64,000 nucleotides of DNA. Source: Strongylocentrotus purpuratus. Its lineage: Eukaryota; Echinodermata; Echinoidea; Camarodonta; Strongylocentrotidae. This document shows positions 1 through 11,839 of this stretch, piece after piece. Location of the stretch: NCBI RefSeq assembly GCF_000002235.5, contig NW_022145597.1, forward strand, positions 26,924,423 to 26,988,422, in the 5' to 3' direction. A program made the translations under genes and the position numbers. The notes below the pieces were generated by a model. It saw only the letters and a list, made by a program, of their open reading frames with translations, was not told the origin of the DNA and did no database searches. How positions within the stretch are numbered: position 1 is the first letter of the stretch; the number at the start of each line of letters is the position of its first letter.

Positions 1-217
1 CAGTCCCCATAACATTATAGATAGTTTCCTTTTCACTGCAATGGCACGAACAGTACTCATGTTTCTTCGAAATGTTTCAAACATGGTTCAGTTGTCATAT
101 TGGCTGCAATAATTATGTTCTTTGTGACAAGTTTGTGTGAAAAGCATTTCGGTTCTATTGCCACAATAATTATGTGCGTAGCATAAAATTAACAACTTCA
201 GAAAAAAAAAATCTTCC

Positions 218-540
218 AATATTATAATTCTTTTCCTTTCCCTTCGTCGTTTAGCTTCCATCCTTACCTGAACTATTTCTCTTCGGAGTCGATCATGCCG
301 TAGAATATGCCCAATTAATTTCTTCTGTCTCTCCTACCAGATTGTTTACTAATTTTCTCTCCTCCCCACCCTTTGTAAATCTTCATCATATTTTGTCACT
401 CTATCCATCAAACTTATCTTTGCAATCTTCCTCCATAGTGGACTTTCAAAAGTCTCCAACATTTTGACATCTGATGTTTTAAGAATCCATATGCCTCGGG
501 TCCAAAGAGCAGCACATTCCAAAACATATGCGTGTGATAA
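218..540 (-). mobile_element. LINE (non-LTR retrotransposon) fragment, C-terminal end of the reverse transcriptase ORF
   Basis: Read on the minus strand, this stretch encodes a decayed piece of the region that follows the reverse transcriptase palm in RTE/CR1-like LINEs. Visible motifs are ALWTRGIWILKTSDVKMLE, then PLWRKIAKISLMDRVTK, then KKLIGHILRHDRLRREI and a basic stretch. These correspond to the familiar order 'W-T-L-K ... F-E-x-W-x-R-K/R ... D-R-V-T-N ... G-H-I-L-R'. The second half is in a different frame from the first, so at least one frameshift separates them. Upstream catalytic parts are absent. The clade is not certain. Confidence 0.7.
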
Positions 541-559
541 TAATTGCTGAAAATCTTTT

Positions 560-2870
560 GTTTATTTTTGAGGTTGTATGAATACTGTTTCAGTTCTGCT
601 GCTGCGATCTCATGTACATATGATAATAATGTCAGAAGTTATTTTCTTTATTGTAACGTTGTATGAATACCGTTGTAGATATGTTGCTACAATAATCATA
701 TACATGATCAGTTCTGCTGCTACAATATCATATACATACGGTAATATCAGAAGATATTTTCTTTATTGTAAGGTTGTAGGAATACGGTTGTAGTTAAGTT
801 GTTACAATAATCATATATAGTATTAGTAATAGCTGTATATAATTTGTTTGTATTGTAAGGTTGTATGAATACTATTTTAGTTCTGTTGCTACAGTGTCAT
901 ATACATACGATAATAATATCAGAATATATTTTCTTTATTGTAAGGTTGTATGAATACTGTTGTAGTTAAGTTGCTACAATAATCATATACCTGATCAGTA
1001 ATCGCAGTTTACTATTGTTTGTATTGTATAATATATAAATACTATTTTAGTACTGCTGCTACAATATCATATACATATGATAATAATATCAGAAGATATT
1101 TTCTTTATTGTAAGGTTGTATAAATACTATTGTAGTTAAGTTGCTACAATAATCATATATATCATTAGTAATCGCAGTATATATATTTTTTTGTAGTGTA
1201 AAGTTGTATGAATACTGTTTCATTTCTGCTGCTACAACAGGGGCGTACGCAGGATTTTTTCAAGGGGGGGGTTTTAAAATATTTTAAAAATTTGCTCCCG
1301 AAAATGTGAAAATCGCGCCGGCCGAAAAGTCGCTCAGTGGGTGGGGGGGGGGGGGGGGGGGGTAAGCGGACACATTTTTTAATTTTTTTTTGGTCTCGAA
1401 ATTTCATAATTTGACATTTTTTGTCGTTGGGGGGGGGGGGGGTAAGGTCACCTTATTTAGGTTAGCCGTGGGTATAATTTTTTTTTTTTTTTAAATAAAA
1501 ATTTAAAAAAAACCAAAGGGGGGGGGGGGGTTTTAGGTTTTTTTAGGGGGTTTACATACATAAAAATACCAAAGGGGGGGTTTGAACCCCCAAAACCCCC
1601 CCCCCCCCCCCCCCCTGCGTACGCCCCTGTGCTACAATAACATATACATACGATAATAGCATATTTTCTGTATTGTAAGGTTATAGGAATACTGTTGTAG
1701 TTAAGTTGCTACAATATATCTACATCACCATGCAAGCTGATACTTACAAGCAGCTTCTAATCATATGTAGTATTAGTAATTGCTGTATATATATATTTGT
1801 CTGTATTGTAAGGTTGTATGAATACTATTTTAGTTCTGTTGCTACAGTATCATATACATACGATAATAATATCAGAAGATATTTTCTTTATTGTATGGTT
1901 GTATGAATACTGTTGTAGATATGTTGCTACAATAATCATATACATGATCAGTAATCGCAGTTTACTATTTGTTTGTATTGTATATTATATGAATACTATT
2001 TTAGTACTGCTGCTACAATATCATATACATATGATAATAATATCAGAAGATATTTTCTTTTTGTAAGGTTGTATAAATACTATTGTAGTTAAGTTGCTAC
2101 AATAATCATATATATCATTAGTAATCGCAGTATATATATTTGTTTGTATTGTAAGGTTGTATGAATATTATTTTAGTTCATTGCTACAATAATCCTACGA
2201 ACGTGATAATAACTACAGAATATATTTGTCTTTATTATAAGGTTGTAAGAATACTTTTCAGTTCTATTGCTACAATAATCATATGCATATGATAATAGTA
2301 TCAGAAGATATTTCTTTGTTGTAAAGTTGTATGAATACTGTGTAGTTATGTTGCTAGAATAATCATATATATTATCAGTAATCGCAGTATATATATTTGT
2401 TTGTATTGTAAGGTTGTATGTATACTGTTTCAGTTCTGCTGCTACAATATCATATACATACGATGATAACATATTTTCTGTATTGTAAGGTTATAGGAAT
2501 ACTGTTGTAGTTAAGTTGCTACAATATATCTACATCACCATGCAAGCTGTTACTTACAAGCAGCATCTAATCATATAAAGTATTAGTAATTGCTGTATAT
2601 ATATATTTGTTTGTATTGTAAGGTTGTATGAATACTATTTTAGTTCTGTTGCTATACAGTATCATATACATACGATGATTATTTAGAAGATATTTTCTTT
2701 ATTGTAAGGCTGTATGAATACTGTTTCAGTTCTGTTGCTAGAATAATCATGTACATAAGATAATAATAACAGAATATATTTCCCTAGTTGTAAGAATACT
2801 GTTTTAATTCTATTGCTAGAATAATCATGTACATAAGATAATATTTACAGAAGACGTTTTCTTTATTACA
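560..2870. repeat. AT-rich tandem satellite, units of about 85-105 bp
   Basis: The phrase 'attgtaaggttgtatgaata' and the phrase 'gttgctacaataatcatata' recur every 85-105 bp, with two alternating unit types giving a dimer of roughly 170-190 bp. Units carry small differences, and the array becomes more ragged after about 2650. It is interrupted by a MITE at 1238-1629. Short open frames inside the array are only by-products of the repeat and are not genes. Confidence 0.85.
1238..1629. mobile_element. hAT-type MITE with 8-bp target duplication
   Basis: The 392-bp element starts CAGGGGCGTACGCAGG and ends with the exact reverse complement CCTGCGTACGCCCCTG. The octamer TGCTACAA lies immediately before (1230-1237) and after (1630-1637), as expected of a hAT-type 8-bp target duplication. 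The inside is non-coding and made of G runs, C runs and T/A-rich sequence, partly folding back on itself. The insertion interrupts one unit of the AT-rich satellite. A diverged relative lies at 29911-30294. Confidence 0.9.
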
Positions 2871-3105
2871 TGAAGCCCATGGTCTTTGATGTTTACTTTG
2901 TGCTCCTATTTAGTTATATGTCTTGCGGCCCATGGGATCGCTGGTCTCCGAAATAGCGGAGGAAGAACAAGAAGAAGAAGAATACTGTTTCAGTTCTATT
3001 GTTATAATTATAATGCAGATAAAGTAATGAATACAATAAATGACGACGGATAGTCAACCTGTTCGAAACGTCGAGCCACTCTCGCCACTCATCTTCTCCA
3101 AGCGC

Positions 3106-3232
3106 TATAGTTCTCCTTAGAACTATAAGCTAAGAAAGATAACCAACAGTCTTTTTCAAGACTACACCGTGAAACAGTCCTTTTGAGGACTATATCCTCA
3201 AGAAAGATTACCGAGAGTCCTTTCCAGGACTC
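3106..3232 (+). other. Array of four short hairpins with AAGAAAGA motifs, resembling histone mRNA 3' ends
   Basis: Four hairpins, each with a 4-nt loop, follow one another. They lie at 3106-3127 (stem TATAGTTCT), 3148-3163 (stem AGTCTT, loop TTTC), 3176-3191 (stem AGTCCT, loop TTTG) and 3215-3232 (stem GAGTCCT, loop TTCC). AAGAAAGA occurs at 3132-3139, and CAAGAAAGA at 3199-3207, each 5-8 nt after a hairpin. Replication-dependent histone mRNAs of sea urchins end in a 6-bp stem, 4-nt loop hairpin followed by CAAGAAAGA. There is no histone reading frame upstream, so this is a resemblance rather than a functional call. Confidence 0.45.
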
Positions 3233-3239
3233 CTCAATC

Positions 3240-3244
3240 CTCCC

Positions 3245-3278
<34 letters not shown>

Positions 3279-3280
3279 GG
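3240..3280. repeat. (CT)n(CA)n microsatellite
   Basis: A run of CT dinucleotides passes directly into CA dinucleotides. It abuts the last hairpin of the preceding array. Confidence 0.85.
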
Positions 3281-3299
3281 TGCACCCGCAAGCCTACTG

Positions 3300-6200
3300 T
3301 ATATGTACTTTTAATCCTTTTGTCGAATAATAATCATGTATTTTATGTATGTCTGGTGCCATATATTTTGGAGGCCGCTATATAGTTATGAGATGTTGTA
3401 TAATTATGTTTATGTAATTGTGTTATATATCACGAGGTTGATCTTCCATTTATATTCATAAAGGTTGTGTGTCTCTCGTGAAAGTGTATTGTAGAGTCGT
3501 GTAATTATATTGTATATTTTTGTATAGCATTTATGTATGATTTTGTCAATACATTTGAATCATTATGATCGTACATGCTCTTGTTGATGATTGAAATCTA
3601 CTAGTTTTACGCCTACTTTGTAAGCTTCGAAAACCGGACCCCGATCGTGCAGTTCCATGTTAGAGGTGATTAGACGTTTTCTTTGATTGTAACTATGTAG
3701 AATTTGTTTATCTCACAATAATTTGTTTGAGTCTCTCTATCAGATAGTTATATTATGTTAGCTTTAGTTGTAGCATGTACCTACTAGGTCCATGGTTGTA
3801 GTATCTTCAAATGTAAGAAATATCTGACATGTCACATTTCTTCTTATATCAAGACGACCAGTATGTATTTGTATTCTTATCCAGTTTGTTTTAGTGTAAA
3901 TAATTAGGCATGCATTGTAGGTATTTTGACTTGTATTAAACCACCCTCATAGATTGATTCCAAGTACAGATAACATAATAGTTAATGCCGGTAGGATATA
4001 CGTTAACGATCAAGTGCTAGAGTCAGCTATGTTTATGACTGTTGTTTCTTAGTGCTCATGACGGTTTAGAACCGTACAAATGCAGAGTAGTCACCCTCAC
4101 AATTTCACACCGATCACCTAGGATTTTAGCCAGTGAAATATTTTTTTCAATTCCAATATTTCCAATATTTCTACCAATGACACAAAATCAAGTCTTCAGC
4201 ATGCCAATTTCGTAATAATAATGGTTATAATGTTAATTTCAAGTATATTTTTAGAATGTTTCAGTTAAGATTTTCATCGCTTATTAATCAAACTTAACGA
4301 TAGTTGCCATTATTATTGTCATTCCGGATTAATTTTATTTGAATTTCATTGTCAGTGATTGCTTGGACTGTTTTAATAATTATTGTATAATAATTGCTTT
4401 TATCATGTATATACATTGTAAACTGTTGTAACCATTTCTATTCAGTCTATGGACTGCGAGAATGGATAATATTCAATAAAATCCTTCAATCGTTGAATGC
4501 TGTGTTGGCTTTCTTTGATCGTACTATATTTATCTTTGTTTGGGCCATTCATGTACTTTTGTCTCTTTTGCTAGTTTTGTAAATTCTATTAATAAAAGAA
4601 CTTTTCAGTGTTCAGTTGAAAGGTTAAAGCAAAAGACAACAGACTTTTCCTTTATTACAGCCCGAGTTCTCGTATAACCTTGCAATCAATTATTTGATTT
4701 CAGTCTTAGTAATTATATTTCAAACACGTCCTGCATGTACACATTAAGGAGGTCACATAAACACTAATTGAACACGCAATATTGGGGGTACTGAAGTTCT
4801 TCTCTTGCTGTTATTTAAAGAATCAATATGCGATCTGTTCCCGACATAGCACCAAGGACTTGAATACAATACCAAATCCGGCTAAGTAACACAAAACGGA
4901 TTGATTCAATATTCTATTTCAATAGGGAACATTTCTGTTACTCAATTAGGATTACCAAAGTGGTTCTTATTAGCTTACTGACATAGCAACAATGGGCGAA
5001 TTCTTAGAATGTACTGATCCTTTATGCAGGGTCACAGGCTCTTTCTCCTTGTGTGGGAGGACAAGCACTTTTAATGCTCTACAGGAAAAGAAAAGGCTGG
5101 GGTTGTAGTGTCATTTCAAGAGGGGAAAACAACTTCTAGACATTTCAAAATAATGTGGGGAAAAGGGACTAAAATGATGCCACTTTTAAAAACGATATTG
5201 CATGAAAGTCAATTGTTTAAGATTTGGGCGCAACGCACTCCGGTACCACATTATACGCTGTCGGGGCCAGCTGTGAAGTAATGAAAATATATTTAAATGA
5301 CCCTATCATTCTTTGTTAATATTCATATTAATAGCCAAAGATGTTTGACTTCAATAAATGCTCTTTAATAGCAAGTAGATCTATATAGGCTATAGGATAG
5401 AGCGAAATGTGAAATCATTTAGTATATTTTTTGAAATTTTTACTACAGTAGTAAAAAATTAAAATTAAAAAAAAATGAACAGGGGGAGTTCTTAAGGGGG
5501 AAAATAGGTGACAGGCAGATAGAACTAAGTCTTTACAAAATTCTACTTATAGTTAATACCATTGTAAGTTTGTAACTTTTTGTTTAATACAAAAAAATTA
5601 AAAACACCGTTGAACATCGAACATCGTCAACATTTATAATTCCCACAGCATCGTAGATGGCAGCACACATTCATCGAACCAAAGAGAACTAGAATCGAAG
5701 AAAATTATGACTTCCATCAGCTACGGAAGAATTCGTGTAAAGTTAAACATAAACTTTTTCGAGATATTCTTGGACAGTTAAGCCAACAACAGGGAGCCAA
5801 CAGTTAATCTTCATGTAAGGTATGATAAATCATTTTTAATGTGTTCCTGCGTGAAAAGTGAAAATTGATAGTAGATCTATTCGACTAAAGTAAAACTAGG
5901 GTCTAACTCTAAGCGCTTTTGGGCCGGGCGCCAATTCAGAATCATATCCATACTTTGACCCGTAACTCCGGCGTGGAGGTACCGTTAACTCCAGAAAGCT
6001 CCGACGCTTCAGCGGGTGCATAGGAAAACATTCAAACAGCGGGATGGGCGACATTATCTCTAAATATGCAAAGGGAGTAATTACAATTTTGGCTTACTAG
6101 GTTGCTCGACTTCTCTGGGCATCTGGCTGGCCACTTGAAATTATAATTTGAAGAAGTCTTCGATGACGATGGGAAAAAGGGGGTGATTCTTCGTCCTACC
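3300..6200. other. Intergenic AT-rich DNA, probably including the ANKRD39 promoter
   Basis: No conserved coding sequence is visible here. The segment about 5640-5815 could hold a 5' untranslated exon of ANKRD39, because a GTAAGG donor-like site occurs near 5815 and the first coding exon has an acceptor at 6680. This link is a guess. A run of AGATCT-like repeats lies further on, at about 6345-6400. Confidence 0.4.
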
Positions 6201-6212
6201 CCGACGATTCTT

Positions 6213-6285
6213 CCATGTTGAATCGTTGATTCAACATGGCGCAGAGAAAGTAGGCACTACCGTACTTTCTCGCCGCCATGTTGAA
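6213..6285. promoter_or_regulatory. Nested palindromes with YY1-like CAACATGGCGGC core upstream of ANKRD39
   Basis: CCATGTTGAATC (6213 on) pairs with GATTCAACATGG (ending 6239). The latter pairs again with CGCCGCCATGTTGAA (ending 6285), with AGAGAAAGTA and TACTTTCTC as the inner stem. The repeated core, read on the minus strand as CAACATGGCGGC, resembles the YY1 site AAnATGGCGGC common in animal promoters. The next gene starts about 420 bp downstream. A decayed foldback transposon is the alternative reading. Confidence 0.35.
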
Positions 6286-6707
6286 TTGACAACAAAATTT
6301 GATCACAAATTTAATAGAAAACTAAGTTTAAAACATGATAGACTAGATCTAGATCTAGATCTACTTGAAAACATAGACCTAGATCTAGATCTAGGGTCTA
6401 GGTCTACTTGAGTTGAAGAGAAAAATATTCTCAAAAAGAATACGCCGATAATACCAAAATAACCAAAAAAAAATAGGGTCTAGTCTTGATTTAGACTGCC
6501 TGTAAATAAACTAGGGGTCTATATGGAAAAAACAGCATGAGGAATGGACATTTCTGCATTGGAAGTGTGCTTTTTTGCATCTATGATCTAGGCTATTCTA
6601 GATTTCATCATTCCAATACAAATGATTACAAGTGAAAGATATAGGACAATGATTTGATTCCTTGTTTTTTTTCTTGACAGGAACGTGGGCTAACAGATTT
6701 GTGGATC

Positions 6708-8655
6708 ATGGGTGACACACACCACCATCAAGGTGACTCTGCGTGCTGCGCTCAACCCTCCCCTACACCCTCCCTCACACAAACCCTGGATGAGCTGGAC
6801 TGGGAGAGAGGCATCTGGAATGCTGCCCTCAGTGGTGACCTAGCAGGAGTTCAGAAGTTGCTCTCTTCAGGATGCGACGTTAATACTGTGGATAAATCAG
6901 GGTACACTGCTCTGGTAAGTTTGATCTCTACTCATTGAAAAATTCTTGTAATGGTGGGGGGTTGGGTGTCTGAAACATGTACTGAACAAACTTAAAGGCA
7001 AGCTTTCTCTTTTTCCTTAGGATTAAAGCCCCAACTGTCCTACTTGTAGTTACTTGCTCCCTCTATATAGAAAACTTCCCCAATCGGTGCCTGTTGGTCC
7101 CCCATGATTCCCTTTTTCTTATGTTAATTGAGAGCTGAGTTAATGAGATAGCCACCTGTCACAGTGACGTCCTTGTGTGGTCTAATCCCTTCTGGCTGAA
7201 CTAGTACAGCCGGCCTTTAAGGGAAAATAATCATTAAATAGCACTAAATATTGGAAATTTTTGTGGGCATCATAAGTCTTGGAAGATTCATGAAATATTG
7301 CTTGTAAACTTTCTTCAAATTGCTGTTTTTAAATTTAAATCATCTGTCTTGATGACACAAAATGTTTTGGGAATACTATAGTAGACCTCTATGAATACAT
7401 CAAGACTAAAACATTAATCTGGTATTTAAAAGAATAAAATTGTTTCAGTAGATAGTATCGTATGGATGAGTCTGCAAGTTTAGTTGTAGCTTCTTCTCGT
7501 GATAAGTTGTGTATCTTTGTGCCATACATCATTCATTTTTCCAATAACCTCCATGTATAATATCTTCATAACAGCATTACGCTTGCCGCAATGGACACAA
7601 AGACATCGTTTCCACATTACTCCAGCATGGAGCCAATCCCAATCTTCTAACCCGATCGGGGCGTGCAAGTCCTCTACACAGAGCAGCATATGGCGGCCAT
7701 CTTGAAATTGTATCTCAACTCCTCCTTGCCAAAGCTGATGCTAGTCTGGTAGACAGCGATGCTAAGACAGCTCTGCATAAGGTAAGATGATGTCACACGC
7801 TCGGATTGGAATCTAATCAGTGCATATCACCCTTAGTGCTAATACCAGAGAAAGAGGGCTTCACAAAGAAAATGCCAAGGGTGAATCCTCCCTGACAAGA
7901 GTGCCAACAATAATAATAATAATAATATTTAATTTTTATATAGTTCTTAATACAAATGTCTCCAAGCGCTTTACAAATATACTATTACCCCGGTCATTGG
8001 ATTCCGTGCTTGCCCGCACACAATGTGTGCACAATCTCCACAAGGGTAATGAATATGTCTAGGCATATCAATTTGCGTCACAAATTGTTTTGGTCCTCCC
8101 AAACCACCTCCCTTGGGTGTCATAAAGCCATATTTCACTTCAATTTGAATCACTAAATATGTCAACCTATAAAATTGGTTTGGACCTGGCCAATCATCCC
8201 CAGATAAGCTCTTGCTTTTTGGACCAACAAATTCATAGTTTTTATGAAGAAGTGAATTTCCTTCACACAATGGAATTGATAAGTATGAGCTGTTTGTCAA
8301 TTATATTTATTTCGGGCACAGGGTTATAAGTTTACATGTTGCTCAAATGCAGAATAACCAGTTCAATCAAAACAATATAACGAGGGTTCAGGATGAAGGC
8401 CATGGTCCGGTACAGGGTGGGGTTCAGTTCAAGATTGGAATTACTGATATTTTCCAGTGTTTGGAGAGGGTTGTAATGGCTTCTTCTTTCGCCCGTCTTC
8501 CAATCCAGGCTGCAGAACGAGGCCATGTAGACATCTGTAAGGTCCTGGTCCAAGCCCAGCCTAGTCTGAAGACTGCGGAGGACAACAGAGGACAGACACC
8601 ACTAGACTGCATGAAGGACAACTTTGATCCAGGACTAAGGCAACTCTTATCATGA
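6708..8655 (+). CDS. ANKRD39: Ankyrin repeat domain-containing protein 39 (complete, 3 coding exons)
   Basis: The coding exons are 6708-6914, 7575-7781 and 8509-8655, all joined in phase 0 at GT-AG borders. They give 186 aa; as I recall it, the vertebrate protein is about 183 aa. The start is the ATG of MGDTHHHQGD. An acceptor at 6680 shows that the 5' UTR is itself spliced. The N-terminus keeps the family pattern 'CC...P ... TLDELDWERGIWNAALSGD'. It is followed by four ankyrin repeats: residues about 33-65, GYTALHYACRNGH (66 on), SPLHRAAYGGH (about 100 on) and TALHKAAERGH (about 134 on). The protein ends LRQLLS, as in vertebrates. Ankyrin repeats bind other proteins; the cellular role of ANKRD39 is poorly known. 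Exon phases and residue matches make the orthology firm. Confidence 0.95.
7906..8046 (-). mobile_element. SINE 3'-end fragment in ANKRD39 intron 2
   Basis: An (AAT)n run is followed by 'tttatatagttct' and then by 'ccaagcgctttaca' and a 'ttaccccggtca' block. Read on the minus strand this is the 3' tail of a tRNA-derived SINE whose end carries a TATAWAA box-like motif and an ATT-rich tail. Related tails occur at 13834, 37663 and 45079. Confidence 0.55.
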
Positions 8656-8861
8656 CAGTCAGTCCTCATTGATTGTTTGTATAATGGGTTATATATAACT
8701 TATAAGCATTAGCTTATCTTATGTATGTCTGTATTATATTGGAAAAGTAAGTACTTTTATATATGGAATATGTTTTGCATTTGGGGAATATAGATTAAAC
8801 CCAAATGAAATTGAGGTGCAATAACTCAGTTGAAATATTAACAAAATATTGTAAAAGCTGT

Positions 8862-9334
8862 TATTTTGGGGGGGTTGTCCGTACGTACATATGTACGTCC
8901 CGTGATTGCGTGATCGCGTGATCTCAGGAACCTATTGATGGATTCTTGCCAAACTTGAGTCATGCATGTATCTTCCAGAGCCAATGAACTGATTAGATTT
9001 TTGGGTCACGAGATCTAAAGGTCACAGGGCTCATTATGTATGCGAAAATAGCTCGGGATCGTGTTATCTCAAGAACCCATTGATGGATTCCCGCCAAACT
9101 TGGGTCTTGTATCTTGCAGAGCCAATGATTTCATTAGATTTTAAGGGTCATGAGGTCAAAGATCAAAGGGTCAAACATATATATGAAACATAGCTTGTAA
9201 TCACGATATTCTGAGAACCTTTTAATGGATTGCAATCAAACTTGAATTTTAAAAATTGCTTCTGTTTTTGTTTGTAAAATTGCTCCACGGCGGAGGCATC
9301 ATTTTCGACTGTGTGCAGTCGAAGGTCCATCTAG
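8862..9334 (+). mobile_element. Helentron-like non-autonomous element with internal tandem units (copy 1)
   Basis: The element begins near GGTTGTCCGTACGTAC. It then carries about 2.5 tandem units of roughly 165 bp with the shared phrases 'cattgatggattc', 'gccaaacttg', 'gccaatgaa' and 'ggtcatgaggtcaaag'. It ends with a perfect 20-nt hairpin (9304-9323, stem TTCGACT) followed closely by CATCTAGT. A hairpin near the 3' end followed by CTAG, plus central tandem repeats, is the layout described for Helentron-derived elements such as DINE-1 and the bivalve pearl family. A longer copy lies inverted at 22618-23724. Confidence 0.65.
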
Positions 9335-9424
9335 TTTGTGGGGGTTCTTTTTTGGTAAATTTTACATATTGTTGTTTGGTCCCAAACTTAATGGTTGTAA
9401 TACTATACAAATACTGTCCAGGTC

Positions 9425-9444
9425 AGGCACGGATCCAGGATTTC

Positions 9445-9494
<50 letters not shown>

Positions 9495-9495
9495 A
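9425..9495. repeat. 44-base poly-G run after a GGATCCAGGATTT motif
   Basis: The run of 44 G bases covers 9448-9491. It is preceded by 'caggcacggatccaggattt', which resembles the terminal repeat of other G-rich short transposons in this window. No matching right end was found, so this may be a truncated element. The length of such runs is often wrong in assemblies. Confidence 0.6.
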
Positions 9496-10625
9496 AATTT
9501 GAAATTATGCCAGCCAAATAAATATTGGTACGTAATGGTGACCAGCAGTGACGTAATGAGCAAAAACATTTGGGAGGCAGACAAAACATCAGGATCATCC
9601 CATTCTCTTCCATGCAGGCCCCGCTGAACGTTTTTCAAAGAGGGTGGGGGGAGGCTAAGTATTTATGATCAGGTAGAACAGCGTAAATTTTGATACCTTA
9701 TTCATGACACTGGCAGGTTACTAAATAGCGTGGGGTCAAGGGGGCTGAGCCCCATGAAACTCAGGGATTTTTGCTTAATAAATGATCTATATTGCTCACA
9801 ACATTGGCATATAAAACAAAGATACATTGTTTCAGAATCATTATTTTTTAGTATGTGTTTGGATGTTAACATTCTTCAATCCTTTTGGTAATTTTCTTCA
9901 GTTCTTTTTCCTAGCTCACGGATCATCTAATTCAGATATCTGCATTTTATAAATCCATGTGTACAGTTAAATAAATAAATAGTAAATGCTACCAAGTTAC
10001 AGTTGTTATTTACTTAATTATTTCTTCCCTTTTCCTAATTGCATTATCCTTGTCTTACAGCTTTAAGGTACTATTCAACCTTCAGCAAAACACAAGTCAA
10101 AATAAAGTCAAAATAAGACAAAAACATGATTGGGTATAAATCTTTATGTCTTAATTTGCTTGCAAAGGCCTATCGGTCTTGGAGATTTCTTTCTTTTAAT
10201 GTTTATGGTAGTGTGTTGAAATAGTAATATATTTATTTGTCTTTTCTTTGTATGTGTTTTTATAATCAAGGGGAAATGCTGCAATTATAAATATATGTTA
10301 AATATACATGGAAGTCTGGGAGGGTGTGTGTGTGTGTGTGCAGGCTGCTTGTTTACTTCTAGACCAAAGTTTTCACCTATTGCTTATCATGATGTACAAA
10401 AAAATTTCAAAAAAAATACTTGCAAATGCAGAAGGGAAAGTCATGGCACTTTAAAGAGAAGGTTGAGTTCTGGGAAGAGGTGAAAAATAATTTGTGAGCG
10501 TTATCATTCTTATTATGCAAGTGTGGAAGAACATCAGATAAGACATGTTCCCTGAAAAGCATGGCTCTTCAAATGCCTTCATATTCTAAATATGTCATGT
10601 AACATCGTAAAACTCGGGGGTAGGA

Positions 10626-10910
10626 TTTTTGCGCCACGTGTTCGTGTAGTCCCATATACATCTTTCTGTGTACAGTGTTTGTAACTTTACCAAGACTTGG
10701 CCAAATTTCTTATCATTTTGATGATTCCAGAACCTTGCAAAACACACAAATTCTTACATGCTAGATGATCAAACTTTTCTGGTCGATTCCACACCGTTTC
10801 TTTCACAATGCAATCGCATGACCAGAACTCAACTTCATCTTTAAAATCAAATTCTATATTCAAACAAAGGGTTATGTACTGCAGATAACACTCTATAAAC
10901 AAATCTTTTT
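10626..10910 (+). mobile_element. Truncated copy of the TTAA-flanked MITE family seen at 26399
   Basis: The stretch 'cagtgtttgtaactttaccaagacttgg' through 'caatgcaatcgcatgaccagaactc' aligns base for base, with few changes, to the right two thirds of the element at 26399-26769. The left terminal repeat is absent and the right end is decayed. Confidence 0.7.
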
Positions 10911-11630
10911 CTTTCATCCCATCCCTCTTTCTCTCTCTCTCTCTCCCTCATTTTTCTCCCAGAAGCATATACACACAATATTCATGATTATAGGCTTCCA
11001 AGTGGTACAATAAATCAGTGTATTCAATATCTTTAGTGCAGTACCCGGACGACTGACCAATTTTATTTTTGTATTGCTCAGTCATCCAGGAACTTTAACT
11101 ATCGATATCGATATCGATATCACATACAAAAAAAGCCATATTCGAGGTACTGTAAGTCAAATTGAGTTATTTCGCTAGTCAGCCTGATATAGATAATAAT
11201 AATGTTATATGGCTTTGTTTTCGCTTTGAAAAAATTGGACTCGTCTTCGACTCGTTCAATATTGTCATAGCTTGAGCAATATATTCTTGTATCACACTCA
11301 AAGCCATAACTATTATGCTATCCTCTAGATCTCCTTCACTGTTTCTCTGTATTCTGTTTTTGTCTCTTTGTTTTCTATATCCCTCCCGTCTCTCGTCCAA
11401 GGTACTCTTTAGAGGGTGGTTTCCACTTTCTTTCCTTCATTTTTAGCACGGCTTTATACTCTAAAACGAAGTGAACTCATTACGACTCTCCCAACATAGA
11501 TTCTGCTCTTGAAGAAGTGCAGTTCCAAGCATGGATAAAGATGTTCAGGGCTAGGAACTAGACCTCTATCAAACTGAGCTTATCATAGCCACGAGAAGAG
11601 ATGACTACATCCTAGTCGCAGAGTGGTGCT
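10911..11630. other. Intergenic DNA, no gene seen
   Basis: A CT microsatellite lies at 10927-10948 and a (CGATAT)n run at about 11103-11120. No conserved coding sequence is visible. Confidence 0.4.
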
Positions 11631-11634
11631 GGTG

Positions 11635-11832
11635 GTTATTTTACCCGACTGCTAAGAAAGCATGAATGCTTGTTAGTAAGCAACCAGACGGCTGACGGCT
11701 TTAGGTCCTCTCCGACGGACCTGGTAATGAGGATTAATGCCTTACCAAAGGGCACTAGCCCATCGACTTGGTTTTGAACCCGGGTCACCGGATTACAAGA
11801 CCACTGCTCTACCGACTGAGCTATCGCGCCTC
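11635..11832 (-). mobile_element. tRNA-derived SINE
   Basis: On the minus strand the element opens with GAGGCGCGATAGCTCAGTCG, continues with an A box (TAGCTCAGTCGGTAGAGCA) and carries a B box GGTTCAAAACC at 11770-11780. The anticodon loop would read TGT. The tRNA-like head is followed by a non-tRNA body ('gccctttggtaaggcattaa'). The head lacks a clean acceptor stem and discriminator, so this is a SINE and not a working tRNA gene. Confidence 0.75.
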
Positions 11833-11839
11833 CTCATAA

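Noticed and set aside
3106-3232. A histone gene upstream of the hairpin array
   Set aside because: No histone H1, H2A, H2B, H3 or H4 frame is found on either strand in the preceding 3 kb, which is satellite DNA.
11690-11832. Functional tRNA-Thr gene
   Set aside because: A and B boxes are present, but the acceptor stem does not close and a SINE body follows directly.
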